Below are positions 31,392 through 37,324 of a stretch of 37,324 nucleotides of DNA, piece after piece; the first letter of the stretch is position 1; every line of letters starts with the position of its first letter. Where the stretch lies: positions 1-37,324 of the forward strand of contig JACKJE010000026.1 in the NCBI GenBank assembly GCA_020638135.1. Reading direction: 5' to 3'. Source of the DNA: Methylobacteriaceae bacterium. Its GTDB lineage: Bacteria > Pseudomonadota > Alphaproteobacteria > Rhizobiales > Beijerinckiaceae. Below the pieces are notes generated by a model. It did not search any database and was not told the origin of the DNA. It saw only the letters and a list, made by a program, of their open reading frames with translations. A program made the position numbers and the translations under genes.

Positions 31392-32412
31392 CTACGCCAC
31401 CCCTTCCTTCCTCAACTTCTCCGCCACGCGCACGGCAAAATACGTCAGCACGCCATCGCAGCCCGCGCGCTTGAAGGCGAGCAGGCTTTCCATCATCGCC
31501 TTCTCGCCGTCGATCCAGCCGTTGTTGGCGGCGGCCATGATCATCGCGTATTCGCCGCTGACCTGATAGGCGAAGGTCGGGCGGCCAAACGTGTCCTTCA
31601 CGCGGCGGATGATGTCGAGATAGGGCATGCCGGGCTTGACCATCACCATGTCGGCGCCTTCGGCGAGATCGAGCTCGACCTCGTGCAGCGCCTCGTCGGT
31701 ATTGGCCGGGTCCATCTGGTAGGTGCGCTTGTCGCCGATCAGCGTCTTGTTGGTGCCGACGGCGTCACGGAAGGGACCATAGAAGGCCGACGCATATTTG
31801 GCGGCGTAGGACATGATCTGGACGTGGCCGAAGCCGGCGGCGTCGAGGCCCTCGCGCAAAGCCCGACTCTCCCGTCCATCATGTCGGAGGGGCGATGACG
31901 TCAGCGCAGGCGCGCGCCTGGTTCAGCGCCTGCTCGACCAGAATGTGCACGGTCTCGTCATTGAGGATGTGCTCGCCCTCCATCACGCCGTCGTGGCCGT
32001 GGCTGGTGTAAGGATCGAGAGCGACGTCGGTGACGATGCCGATGTCGGGGGCGACCTCGCGGATGGCGCGGCAGGCGCGGCAGACGAGGTTTTGATCATT
32101 GAGCGCTTCCGAACCGGTGGGGTCGCGCAGGTCGGGGTCGGTGTAGGGGAAGAGGGCTATTGCCGGAATGCCGAGCGAGGCCGCGTGCGCCACGGCCTTG
32201 GCGGCTTCGTCCACGGAATAGCGGAACACGCCGGGCATGGAGGCGACGGGCACTTGCGTCTTCTCGCCGTCGACCACGAAGATCGGCCAGATGAGATCGT
32301 TGATCGTGACGACGTTTTCGCGCACGAGGCGGCGCGACCAGTCGGTGCGGCGGTTGCGGCGCGGGCGATGGGTGAGATCGAGTTTGCGCGCGAGCGCGGT
32401 CTTGGCGTCCAT
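31392..32412 (-). CDS. hemB: Delta-aminolevulinic acid dehydratase, frame broken twice
   Basis: Porphobilinogen synthase joins two 5-aminolevulinates for heme and related tetrapyrroles. The N-terminal piece (32412 to 31879) holds NDLIWPIFVVDGEKTQVPVA, GIVTDVALDPYTSHGHDGV (Mg-type, lacking the Cys zinc site) and ends ADVIAPPT. Family members continue VIAPSDMMDGRVGALREGLD. That text is recovered by adding one C in the run opposite 31889-31892 and one G opposite 31862-31864. The C-terminal piece (to 31392) then carries SYAAKYASAFYGPFRDA and the Schiff-base lysine in MVKPGMPYLDI. So two one-base deletions lie within about 30 bases, both in short G/C runs; a sequence error is likeliest, since heme genes are rarely lost. 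Confidence 0.92.
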
Positions 32413-32460
32413 GGGTCTTCCCCGAGATTTTGGGCGGCAATTTAGGACTCTGCGCCGGTC

Positions 32461-32497
32461 CTGTCATCATGGACGGTTCGCGCAGCCGAGATGACAG
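32461..32497. promoter_or_regulatory. Inverted repeat between hemB and the hydrolase gene
   Basis: CTGTCATC (32461-32468) and GATGACAG (32490-32497) are perfect inverse complements 21 bases apart. The spacer is divergent, so the site could control hemB, the rightward gene or both. It overlaps an in-frame ATG at 32491, which makes that codon a less attractive start for the downstream gene. Confidence 0.4.
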
Positions 32498-32526
32498 ACA
32501 CGCGCGGCTGTTCTATCCCTGCCGCG

Positions 32527-33591
32527 ATGACCATGAATGATGAAGCCATCTGCCGGCGCCGCGGCGCGATAGGGCATATCCTGCTCAACCGCCCGCAGGC
32601 GCTGAACGCGCTGACGCTGAATATGGTGCGCGCGATTTCTGCGGCGCTGGACGAATGGGAGGGCGATACCGCTATCAAGGCGATCGTCGTCGAGGGCGCG
32701 GGCGAGCGCGCCTTTTGCGCGGGCGGCGACATTCGCCTGCTATGGGAGCAGGGGACGGCGGGCGACCACAAGTCCCAGCTCGATTTCTGGCGCGAGGAAT
32801 ATGTCCTCAACGTGCGCATCAAGCGCTATCCCAAGCCCTATGTCGCTGTTATCGACGGCATCGTGATGGGCGGCGGCGTCGGGGTTTCCGTGCACGGCTC
32901 GCATCGCATCGCCGGCGACGGTTTCGCCTTCGCCATGCCGGAAGTCGGCATCGGCTTCTTTCCCGATGTCGGCGCGACATGGTTCCTGCCGCGTCTGGCC
33001 GGCAAGACAGGAACCTATCTCGGCCTGACCGGAGCGCGCGCGAAAGCAGGCGACGCGGTGGCGCTGGGGCTCGCCGAAGCGCATGTTTCTCGCGCGAGCA
33101 TCCCGGATTTCGTCGCGGCGCTGGAGGCGGGCGAGGATGTCGAGGCGGCGGTCGCACGCTTTCAGAGCGACGCTGCGCCCGGGCCGATCGTGCAGAACCG
33201 CGCGGTTATCGACGCCGCTTTTTCGGCCGGCAGCCTGTCCGAAATTTTCGCGCGGCTCGCCGCCGACGGATCGGATTTCGCGCAGGAGGCCGCCAAGGCG
33301 ATGAACCAGAAGGCGCCGCTGTCGCTCGGCGTCGCGCTGCGCCAGATGCAGGTCGGCGCGGGGCTTTCCTTCGAGGAGGCGATGCGTACGGAATTCCGCA
33401 TTGTCTCGCGCATCTGTCGCGGAACGAATTTCTATGAAGGCGTGCGCGCCACCATCATCGACAAGGACCAGAAGCCCGCCTGGAAACCGGCGCGCATCGA
33501 GGATGTCACGAGCGCCGATGTCGACGCGATTTTCGCGCCGCTGGGCGCCGAGGAACTCGACCTCGCCGGCGTTGCGGAGGCGGTTTCGTGA
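32527..33591 (+). CDS. 3-hydroxyisobutyryl-CoA hydrolase-like crotonase
   Basis: About 354 residues, the length of the HIBCH group and longer than hydratases. The fold begins IGHILLNRPQALNALTLNMV; the oxyanion-hole parts are FCAGGDIRLLWEQ and IDGIVMGGGVGVSVHGSHRI; PEVGIGFFPDVGATWFLPRL carries the Glu and the FPDVG signature typical of 3-hydroxyisobutyryl-CoA hydrolases of valine breakdown. The C-terminal half has the extra region with FYEGVRATIIDKDQKPAW. Starts at 32491, 32527 and 32533 are possible; 32527 is chosen, but no strong ribosome site is visible. Its stop overlaps the next gene. Confidence 0.9.
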   Translation: MTMNDEAICRRRGAIGHILLNRPQALNALTLNMVRAISAALDEWEGDTAIKAIVVEGAGERAFCAGGDIRLLWEQGTAGDHKSQLDFWREEYVLNVRIKRYPKPYVAVIDGIVMGGGVGVSVHGSHRIAGDGFAFAMPEVGIGFFPDVGATWFLPRLAGKTGTYLGLTGARAKAGDAVALGLAEAHVSRASIPDFVAALEAGEDVEAAVARFQSDAAPGPIVQNRAVIDAAFSAGSLSEIFARLAADGSDFAQEAAKAMNQKAPLSLGVALRQMQVGAGLSFEEAMRTEFRIVSRICRGTNFYEGVRATIIDKDQKPAWKPARIEDVTSADVDAIFAPLGAEELDLAGVAEAVS

Positions 33592-34097
33592 GCAAGCCGC
33601 AGGATATGGACTCCGGCGCCGCGATCCGGCTCGGCGAAAAGGCGCTCGATCCGAACGCCACGCGCTGGGGCATGCTGCTCGTCCTGTTCATGCGCGTCGT
33701 CGCCGGCCTGTGGATATTGCAGGGCCTGGTACAATGGCAGATCGTGCTGACCGCGCCGTCCGATCTCTTCTCGACCATTCCGACGCCGACCGCCGTCGCC
33801 ATCGTCTATTTCGCCGTGATGGACCTGCTCGCCGCCGTCGGCCTGTGGCTGGCGACGGCGTGGGGCGGCGTGTTGTGGCTGCTGGTCGCGCTGTCGCAAA
33901 TCCTCGTTGCCTTTCTCATGCCGGATTTCTTCGGCGGCGGACTGCTGGTGGTCGCGCTCGATGTCATTCTGATCGGCATGTATCTGCTGCTGACCTACGA
34001 GGCCGGCCGCGAGCCCGATCGCCGCAGCGCGCCGCGCCGCGCGGCCACGCGGCTGTGGAACCGCTCGTGGAAGGTCTGGGAGAATTTCCGGCGATAG
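33588..34097 (+). CDS. Small inner-membrane protein (DUF6163-like)
   Basis: 169 residues from a GTG at 33588 that overlaps the upstream stop (GTGA). Four hydrophobic helices are visible: WGMLLVLFMRVVAGLWILQ, AVAIVYFAVMDLLAAVGLWL, a segment with VLWLLVALSQILVAFLM and LLVVALDVILIGMYLLL. The C-terminus is basic (REPDRRSAPRRAATRLW). It resembles a conserved Hyphomicrobiales membrane protein of unknown function (DUF6163, name from memory). It is probably co-translated with the hydrolase gene. Confidence 0.8.
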   Translation: MSKPQDMDSGAAIRLGEKALDPNATRWGMLLVLFMRVVAGLWILQGLVQWQIVLTAPSDLFSTIPTPTAVAIVYFAVMDLLAAVGLWLATAWGGVLWLLVALSQILVAFLMPDFFGGGLLVVALDVILIGMYLLLTYEAGREPDRRSAPRRAATRLWNRSWKVWENFRR

Positions 34098-34223
34098 GCC
34101 GCGACCGGCAAGCCTTCAAGGTCTAAAGAAGTCGGCCGGAGGGCGGTGGTCCCGGCTTATCGTTTCTGCGCTTTTCGGGGCCTTCCCCGGTAACCGCAAC
34201 TTCATCGTAAATGATTGTTTTGA

Positions 34224-34242
34224 TTCACTCACCGTTCACTCA
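34224..34242. promoter_or_regulatory. Helically phased direct repeat upstream of ldtR
   Basis: TTCACTCA occurs at 34224-34231 and again at 34235-34242, so the two copies are spaced by 11 bases, about one DNA turn. They lie about 130 bases before the ldtR start within a 270-base spacer that is otherwise AT-richer than the coding sequence. They could bind a regulator side by side on one face of the helix. Confidence 0.4.
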
Positions 34243-34367
34243 GAATCGCGCGTTTCGGGTAAACGCCGGATTCAGCCTGTTACTTAAACTGGTTTTCATC
34301 CGCTGCTCCTAAATTGCCCGTAACGAAGCCGGACAAGCCGGCCGGGGAAGCAGAACAGGGGTAAGTC

Positions 34368-34880
34368 ATGAGCCAGGTTGCGAAAGCCGAAAATCACAAC
34401 GCCCGAGCGGAGCGCATGAGCGAGGTCCGCCCGGTCTATCTCGAGGCCCTGACGCTGGTCGAGCGTCTCCATCGTCGTCTTCTCGACGTGATCAAGGATG
34501 AATTCGACCGCCGCGGCCGTTCCGACATCAATTCCGTGCAGGCGCTGCTTCTGTACAATATCGGCGACAAGGAGCTGACCGCCGGCGAGCTGCGGACCCG
34601 CGGCTACTATCTCGGCTCGAACGTCTCATACAACGTCAAGAAGCTGGTCGAGATGGGCTATCTCCATCATGCCCGCTCGCGCGTCGACCGTCGCGCGGTG
34701 CGCATCAGCCTGACCGACAGCGGCCGCGAAGTGCACCGCATCGTCGCCAGCCTGTACGACAAGCATGTCATGACGGTCGAGCAGATCGGCGGCATCACCT
34801 GCGACGAGTTCCGCCAGGTGAATCAGGCGCTGGTTCGTCTCGAGCGCTTCTGGACCGACCAGATCCGCTACCGTCTCTGA
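34368..34880 (+). CDS. ldtR: MarR-family regulator LdtR-like
   Basis: 170 residues. A winged helix with the MarR layout: a long N-terminal helix (RPVYLEALTLVERLHRRLLD), FDRRGRSDINSVQALLLYNI, the recognition part LRTRGYYLGSNVSYNVKKLV and the wing HHARSRVDRRAVRISLTDSG. The wording closely matches LdtR of Liberibacter and Sinorhizobium, which controls an L,D-transpeptidase gene and osmotic tolerance. The adjacent rightward gene is indeed such an enzyme, which supports the assignment. AGGGGT lies near the ATG. A strong terminator follows. Confidence 0.9.
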   Translation: MSQVAKAENHNARAERMSEVRPVYLEALTLVERLHRRLLDVIKDEFDRRGRSDINSVQALLLYNIGDKELTAGELRTRGYYLGSNVSYNVKKLVEMGYLHHARSRVDRRAVRISLTDSGREVHRIVASLYDKHVMTVEQIGGITCDEFRQVNQALVRLERFWTDQIRYRL

Positions 34881-34904
34881 TCACTTCGAACAAAAGCTTC
34901 CCCG

Positions 34905-34937
34905 AAAACCCGTCGGACCCAGGTCCGGCGGGTTTTT
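34905..34937 (+). terminator. Rho-independent terminator after ldtR
   Basis: AAAACCCGTCGGACC (34905-34919) pairs with GGTCCGGCGGGTTTT (34922-34936) with one mismatch, closing a tiny loop, and is followed by T residues. It begins 25 bases after the ldtR stop and separates ldtR from the transpeptidase gene. Confidence 0.85.
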
Positions 34938-35057
34938 CGTTGGGTGGACCGCGCCTTGCCCAACTGTCACTCTTCTGCAACAGGGTGGCCGTCGTACACG
35001 TCGTCACGCTGCGCTGCGGCCGAAGTCACAAATTCGCCAGCTTGTTGGGGCCTTTTT

Positions 35058-35078
35058 AACCCTGACGATGACAGGGTT
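35058..35078. promoter_or_regulatory. Perfect inverted repeat upstream of the L,D-transpeptidase gene
   Basis: AACCCTG (35058-35064) and CAGGGTT (35072-35078) form a perfect seven-base inverted repeat around ACGATGA. It lies about 118 bases before the transpeptidase start and after the ldtR terminator, in a spacer of 315 bases (34881-35195) with no other gene. It is a good candidate LdtR or other dimeric-regulator operator. Confidence 0.5.
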
Positions 35079-35195
35079 CGGCGGTAGCCTACAGTCGAGC
35101 CACAGTTCCCATCGAGCGTCTTGAGCATAACCGTCCGGGCGAGATTCGCGCGCGACGGAGCAGGGCGTTCAAAGCCGGTCTGGATTTCCCCGCCT

Positions 35196-36575
35196 ATGAC
35201 TTCGAAGTTTTCCGCCTCCGGAATTTCCCTCTCCCGCCGCGCCTTCGCCGGCGGCGTCTCGCTTGCCGGCCTGGCCGCCGCGCTCGGCTTTGCTTCCGCC
35301 GCTGTCGCCGCGCCGGGCGACGGGTTCGGCCAGGCCGAATGGGCGCAGCGCTTCGATTCGGACGCCCGTCTGGTCGTGCCGCGCTCGACCACGCCGCTCC
35401 TGTCGCAACAGACGCTCGCCGCCACCGAGGCCGCCATCCAGCGCTACCAGCAGATCGTGCAGGCCGGCGGCTGGAAGCCGATCAACGGGCCGACGCTCAA
35501 GACCGGCGTGCGCTCGCAGGCGGTCGTGGCGCTGCGCGAGCGCCTGATGCGCTCGGGCGACCTCGATTCGCAGGCGGGCATGTCGCCGGTATTCGATTCC
35601 TACGTCGCGGCCGGCGTCCGGCGCTTCCAGGCGCGCCACGGCATCGGCCAGACCGGCGTCGTCGGCAAGGAAACCTATGCGGCGATGAACATTCCCGCCG
35701 ACGTGCGCCTGCGCCAGCTCGAAACCAATATCGTGCGCCTGCGATCCTTCGCGCAAAATCTCGGCCGCCGCTTCGTGACCGCCAACATTCCGGCCGCCAT
35801 GGTCGAGACGGTCGAGAACGGCGAGGTGATGACGCATCACGCCGCCGGCGTCGGCAAGATCGATCGCCAGAGCCCGGTCATGCAGGCGCGCGTGCTCGAC
35901 ATCAATTTCAATCCCTACTGGACGGTGCCTGCCTCGATCATCCGCAAGGATCTGATCCCGAAAATGCAGGCTGACCCGAACTATCTGACGGACAACAAGA
36001 TCCGCATCTTCAACAAGGACAATCAGGAGCTGCAGCCGAGCCAGGTCAACTGGAACTCGATGGAGGCGATCAATTACCGCTTCCGCCAGGACCCCGGCGG
36101 CGACTTCAACTCGCTCGGCGTCGTGCGCATCAACATCGCCAATCCCTATGGCGTCTACATGCACGACACGCCGGCCAAGGGTATTTTCGGCGATGATTAC
36201 CGCTTCGTTTCCTCGGGTTGCATGCGCATCCAGAACGTGCGCGACTATGTGGCCTGGCTTCTGAAGGACACGCCCGGCTGGGATCGCGACCATATCGACC
36301 AGGCGATCGCGTCGGGCGAGCGCGTCGACGCCAAACTGACCGAGCCGGTGCCCGTCTACTGGGTCTACATCACCGGCTGGGCGACGCCCGAGGGCATCGT
36401 GCAGTTCCGCGACGACATCTACCAGCGTGACGGCCTCGGCGCGATTGCGGCCTATCAGGCGGCGCCCGGCGGCGGCGATGGCCATGGCGGCCCGGCTCCG
36501 CAGCCCCAGCCCGCGCGGGCGACGGCGGGCGGCGGGGGCGGTCGTCTCCAGCCGATGAACGACGACGACGAGTGA
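35196..36575 (+). CDS. ldtP: L,D-transpeptidase (YkuD) with peptidoglycan-binding domain
   Basis: 459 residues from ATG 35196. A Tat-type signal is visible (SRRAFAGGVSLAGLAAALG, then ASAAVAAPG). A peptidoglycan-binding region (about residues 105-165, VVALRERLMRSGD ... RRFQARHGIGQTGVVGKETY) precedes the YkuD catalytic domain. The active-site Cys lies in RFVSSGCMRIQNVRDYVAWL, with HD in YMHDTPAKGIFG as the usual partner. The enzyme makes 3-3 cross-links or ties proteins to peptidoglycan in the periplasm. The C-terminus is Gly/Pro/Gln-rich. Its neighbour ldtR suggests control by that regulator. The symbol ldtP is by analogy. Confidence 0.92.
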   Translation: MTSKFSASGISLSRRAFAGGVSLAGLAAALGFASAAVAAPGDGFGQAEWAQRFDSDARLVVPRSTTPLLSQQTLAATEAAIQRYQQIVQAGGWKPINGPTLKTGVRSQAVVALRERLMRSGDLDSQAGMSPVFDSYVAAGVRRFQARHGIGQTGVVGKETYAAMNIPADVRLRQLETNIVRLRSFAQNLGRRFVTANIPAAMVETVENGEVMTHHAAGVGKIDRQSPVMQARVLDINFNPYWTVPASIIRKDLIPKMQADPNYLTDNKIRIFNKDNQELQPSQVNWNSMEAINYRFRQDPGGDFNSLGVVRINIANPYGVYMHDTPAKGIFGDDYRFVSSGCMRIQNVRDYVAWLLKDTPGWDRDHIDQAIASGERVDAKLTEPVPVYWVYITGWATPEGIVQFRDDIYQRDGLGAIAAYQAAPGGGDGHGGPAPQPQPARATAGGGGGRLQPMNDDDE

Positions 36576-36600
36576 GCGCTCCGTACGTTATTTGATTTCG

Positions 36601-36632
36601 AAGCCCGCGGCATCACCGCGGGCTTTTTCTTT
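36601..36632 (+). terminator. Rho-independent terminator after the L,D-transpeptidase gene
   Basis: AAGCCCGCGG (36601-36610) and CCGCGGGCTT (36616-36625) form a perfect ten-base stem with a five-base loop, followed by TTTCTTT. It begins 25 bases after the stop codon. It can also act on the leftward gene that ends at 36653, whose transcript would read A-rich/T-rich flanks on both sides. Confidence 0.92.
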
Positions 36633-36652
36633 ACCGGGCGTCCGTCCGGCGC

Positions 36653-37324
36653 TCAGGCCGCCTCGCGCTTACGCGCGGTCGCCGCGATCTTGGCAGCGAG
36701 GAAGGGCGCGTAGAGTTTCGCCATGCGCTGCGCCGTCGCGCCGTTGGGATGCAATTCGTCGAACCAGTTGGACTTGCCGACGATCGGGCGAAAATCGACA
36801 TATTCGACATGGCTCGAATTGGCGAAGCTCTTCAGGAACGTGTTGAAGCGGTCGATCATGATCTTGATGATCGCCTGCGCGAGCGCATTTTGCCTGGCGT
36901 TCAGAAGATCGAAGCCACGGCTCTCGAACTTGTCGCCGATGAAAATGCCGTGAGCTTGCGCCTGCGCATAGGCGTAACCGTGGACCACCAGCGTCGTGTT
37001 CGGCGACGCCTTGCGGATCTGTGACAGCAGCAGGCGATAGTAGCTCTTTACGATCTCGAGATCCGTGTCGAATTGCGGCCTGATGTACCACGCCGCATCG
37101 CTCGCGTTGGGATGAGCGACATCGTAGAGCTCGATCACCTTGTCGAGATTGCCGAGAATGTCGTTGCCGCCGCCGGAAAAGAGAAATGTCTTCACGGTTT
37201 TTCTGGCGAGATCGCCGAGGTAGGTCGGATGTCCCACCATGTTCTCGATCGTGTCGCCGGCCTTGGCGATATTGAGGACGTCGTAGCCTTGTGATTGCAG
37301 CACGTCGATGACGGTCGTGTTGAG
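36653..37324 (-). CDS. SGNH/GDSL-type hydrolase, 5' end outside window
   Basis: The frame is open to the right edge, so 223 residues of the C-terminal part are visible. The first visible residues are Leu-Asn-Thr-Thr-Val-Ile-Asp-Val, and a GTG at 37303 is only an internal codon. FLFSGGGNDILGNL contains the block with Gly and Asn of the SGNH oxyanion hole, and NWFDELHPNGATAQRMA carries the D-x-x-H catalytic pair. The nucleophile block I (GDS) must lie beyond the window. Family members are esterases or lipases, or act on polysaccharide O-acetyl groups. It converges on the transpeptidase gene. Confidence 0.82.
   Translation of the reverse strand, partial: LNTTVIDVLQSQGYDVLNIAKAGDTIENMVGHPTYLGDLARKTVKTFLFSGGGNDILGNLDKVIELYDVAHPNASDAAWYIRPQFDTDLEIVKSYYRLLLSQIRKASPNTTLVVHGYAYAQAQAHGIFIGDKFESRGFDLLNARQNALAQAIIKIMIDRFNTFLKSFANSSHVEYVDFRPIVGKSNWFDELHPNGATAQRMAKLYAPFLAAKIAATARKREAA

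Noticed and set aside
34150..34195. CGGGG-CCTT-CCCCG hairpin after the small membrane gene as a terminator
   Set aside because: The stem is short and no T-run follows on either strand.
1..37324. tRNA, rRNA, CRISPR or insertion-sequence features
   Set aside because: Intergenic spacers were read for cloverleaf ends, regularly spaced repeats and transposase genes; none was seen, though a dedicated covariance search was not possible.

Overview
This is a GC-rich bacterial chromosome segment. Gene order and protein types point to an alphaproteobacterium of the order Hyphomicrobiales (Rhizobiales). The order slt-dapA-smpB ... NYN-rpoZ-rsh-pdxJ-acpS-lepB-rnc-era ... recO ... parC, the adjacent ldtR and L,D-transpeptidase genes, the bacterial leucyl-transferase Bpt, HPP-CBS and DUF6163-like membrane proteins, and a porin_2-like signature all fit. 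Family-level placement (for example Beijerinckiaceae or Methylocystaceae) is only a guess. No tRNA, rRNA, CRISPR array, transposase or phage gene was seen.

Layout. 1-2055: a leftward winged-helix/hydrolase fusion (cut by the window edge) faces a rightward tautomerase and alpha/beta hydrolase. 2076-6621: a leftward lytic transglycosylase and the rightward dapA, smpB and a cysteine-cluster gene, with a large palindromic repeat between dapA and smpB. 6632-9487: accessory genes: a VapBC-type toxin-antitoxin pair with a clear inverted-repeat operator, a monooxygenase-fold protein, an acyltransferase and a family-5 uracil-DNA glycosylase that abuts a NYN nuclease gene. 10478-16789: the core block rpoZ, rsh, pdxJ, acpS, lepB, rnc, era, with several stop/start overlaps. 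16794-22153: small envelope proteins, an HPP-CBS membrane protein, recO, a small secreted protein and parC. 22230-23708: a strikingly AT-rich lone P-loop ATPase gene. 23881-32412: transporters (FUSC, SLC13, DMT), an orphan Phd-type antitoxin, bpt, an RDD protein, a crotonase, a small porin-motif protein and hemB. 32527-36575: a 3-hydroxyisobutyryl-CoA hydrolase-like gene, a small membrane protein, ldtR and an L,D-transpeptidase. 36653-37324: the 3' part of an SGNH-type hydrolase.

How the genes work together. The core block joins transcription and stringent response (rpoZ, rsh), PLP and acyl-carrier-protein maturation (pdxJ, acpS), protein export (lepB) and RNA/ribosome maturation (rnc, era). 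Envelope and peptidoglycan genes recur: slt and dapA on the left, ldtR and its transpeptidase on the right. Acyl-CoA genes (two crotonase-fold enzymes) sit near a DMT transporter and heme synthesis.

Main oddities. era carries one apparent single-base deletion and hemB carries two; all three lie in short G/C runs, so base-calling or assembly error is the simplest explanation. The best candidate for an acquired, poorly described system is the AT-rich ATPase gene at 22230-23708, which resembles the Sll1717-type P-loop ATPases and has STAND/defence-like architecture. It stands alone, without recognisable partner genes. Several short perfect inverted repeats (vapB start, ldtP upstream, parC upstream, RDD stop codon) are good operator or repeat-element candidates.
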